A stretch of DNA of 64,000 bases from positions 186,001-250,000 of the forward strand of contig NZ_FOWQ01000001.1 of assembly GCF_900115505.1 (NCBI RefSeq). Reading direction: 5' to 3'. The notes under the pieces were generated by a model. The model was not told the DNA's origin and ran no database searches. It was given only the letters and a program-made list of their open reading frames with translations. Source of the DNA: Geodermatophilus dictyosporus. Its GTDB lineage: Bacteria; Actinomycetota; Actinomycetes; Mycobacteriales; Geodermatophilaceae. Below are positions 63,448-64,000 of the stretch, one piece after another. Made by a program: the position numbers and the translations under genes. Each line of letters opens with the position of its first letter. Position 1 is the first letter of the stretch.

Positions 63448-64000
63448 CGGGTCGCCACCTCGGCGTCGCTGTCCTGGATGCTGACGCGGCGGCCGGTGCG
63501 CGAGCTCTCCAGGCCGGCCTCGGCCAGCCGCACTCCGCGGGCGCCGGAGGCGAAGTCGTACGGGTGCGGGGCGTCCTCGACCACGTGCCGGACGAACTGC
63601 TCCCACTGCACCTTGAAGCCGTTCTCGACCGGGTCGTTGTCGGGGACCTCGAGCCAGCCGGCGCGGTAGTCGCGGGAGTCGGGGACGTCGGGGTTCCACA
63701 CCGGCTTCGGCGTGGCGTTGCGCGGCTGGATGCGGCAGCCGAACAGGCCGGCGACGGCCGACCCGTGGGTGCCGTCGACCTGGAACTCGACCAGCTCGCC
63801 GCGGTCGACGCGCACCGCCCAGCTGGAGTTGATCTGCGCGACCACGCCGCCCTCGAGCTCGAAGATCCCGTAGGCGGCGTCGTCGGCGGTGGCCGCGTAG
63901 GGCTCGCCGCGCTCGTCGACCCGGCTGGTGATGTGCGTGGTGGCCTTCGCGTACACCGACTCGACCCGGCCGAAGAGGTCCTCCAGCACGTAGTTCCAGT
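63444..64000 (-). CDS. Gfo/Idh/MocA-family oxidoreductase, 5' end beyond the right edge
   Basis: C-terminal 185 codons of an NAD(P)-dependent sugar/inositol dehydrogenase. The visible part is the beta-sheet domain (GIFELEGGVVAQINSSWAVR, FQVDGTHGSAVAGLFGCRIQ). The Rossmann half lies outside the window. The frame is open at the edge (WNYVLEDLFGRV), so it is truncated only by the window. It overlaps the DUF993 gene by 4 bases and heads this catabolic operon within view. Confidence 0.88.
   Translation of the reverse strand, partial: WNYVLEDLFGRVESVYAKATTHITSRVDERGEPYAATADDAAYGIFELEGGVVAQINSSWAVRVDRGELVEFQVDGTHGSAVAGLFGCRIQPRNATPKPVWNPDVPDSRDYRAGWLEVPDNDPVENGFKVQWEQFVRHVVEDAPHPYDFASGARGVRLAEAGLESSRTGRRVSIQDSDAEVATR

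Overview
The window is 64 kb of very GC-rich DNA with dense genes, many GTG starts and frequent 4-base ATGA/GTGA overlaps. This points to a high-GC actinomycete. A DUF222/HNH (13E12-type) gene, a CtpI-type giant P-type ATPase, a SARP/BTAD regulator, a DivIVA-domain protein, a carotenoid cyclase and a c-di-AMP (ydaO-type) riboswitch all fit. A family such as Geodermatophilaceae (Blastococcus, Geodermatophilus, Modestobacter) is my inference from gene content, not a measured placement. The region looks chromosomal. I found no rRNA, tRNA, CRISPR array, intact insertion sequence or prophage.

Layout. 1-5.1 kb: a lycopene cyclase cut by the left edge, then a dicarboxylate symporter (dctA) divergent from a CitA/DcuS-type kinase and its response regulator. 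5.1-14.6 kb: a YchJ-like protein, a GH13 glucosidase, a 53-aa zinc-ribbon-like protein, a membrane protein with Gly-Phe-Gly-Gly-Pro repeats and two Ltp domains, a luciferase-like oxidoreductase, a PspC protein, an MFS exporter, an ATP-dependent DNA ligase, a Tat-type esterase lipoprotein with no standard start codon, and two gene stumps meeting head to head near 14.29 kb. 14.6-20.7 kb: an FAD monooxygenase coupled to a Mug-type DNA glycosylase, a 975-aa SARP regulator and an FAD-linked oxidase.

20.7-29.2 kb: two flavohemoglobins face away from each other, and the second is coupled to a DivIVA-domain gene. A BASS transporter, a serine-hydrolase lipoprotein, a 37-aa ORF, a STAS protein, a DUF6221-like protein and the DUF222/HNH gene follow. 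29.2-29.75 kb holds no convincing gene. 29.75-36.9 kb: an overlapping Baeyer-Villiger monooxygenase / hydrolase / SDR / AGE-epimerase cluster divergent from a PucR-type regulator, with a perfect 9-bp inverted repeat between them, then a SAM methyltransferase.

37-48.5 kb: a 1552-aa P-type ATPase preceded by a coupled 15-codon mini-ORF, a 47-aa protein antisense to its 3' end, a quinone reductase, pyruvate carboxylase and a PASTA Ser/Thr kinase. 48.4-53.2 kb: a minus-strand operon of acetyltransferase, TetR, MFS, and two esterases. 53.3-61.4 kb: an alpha-CTD/HhH-like protein, a D-2-hydroxyacid dehydrogenase, a family-A polymerase without recognisable exonuclease motifs, an MFS transporter, an ArsC-like protein, glutamate dehydrogenase, then a promoter plus c-di-AMP riboswitch driving a secreted LAS-type peptidase. 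61.4-64 kb: an overlapping sugar-catabolism operon (Gfo/Idh/MocA, DUF993, TIM-barrel isomerase) cut by the right edge.

The most rewarding places to look further are the paired flavohemoglobins with the DivIVA gene, the BVMO cassette with its candidate operator, the riboswitch and its peptidase, the DUF993 operon, and several very small ORFs.
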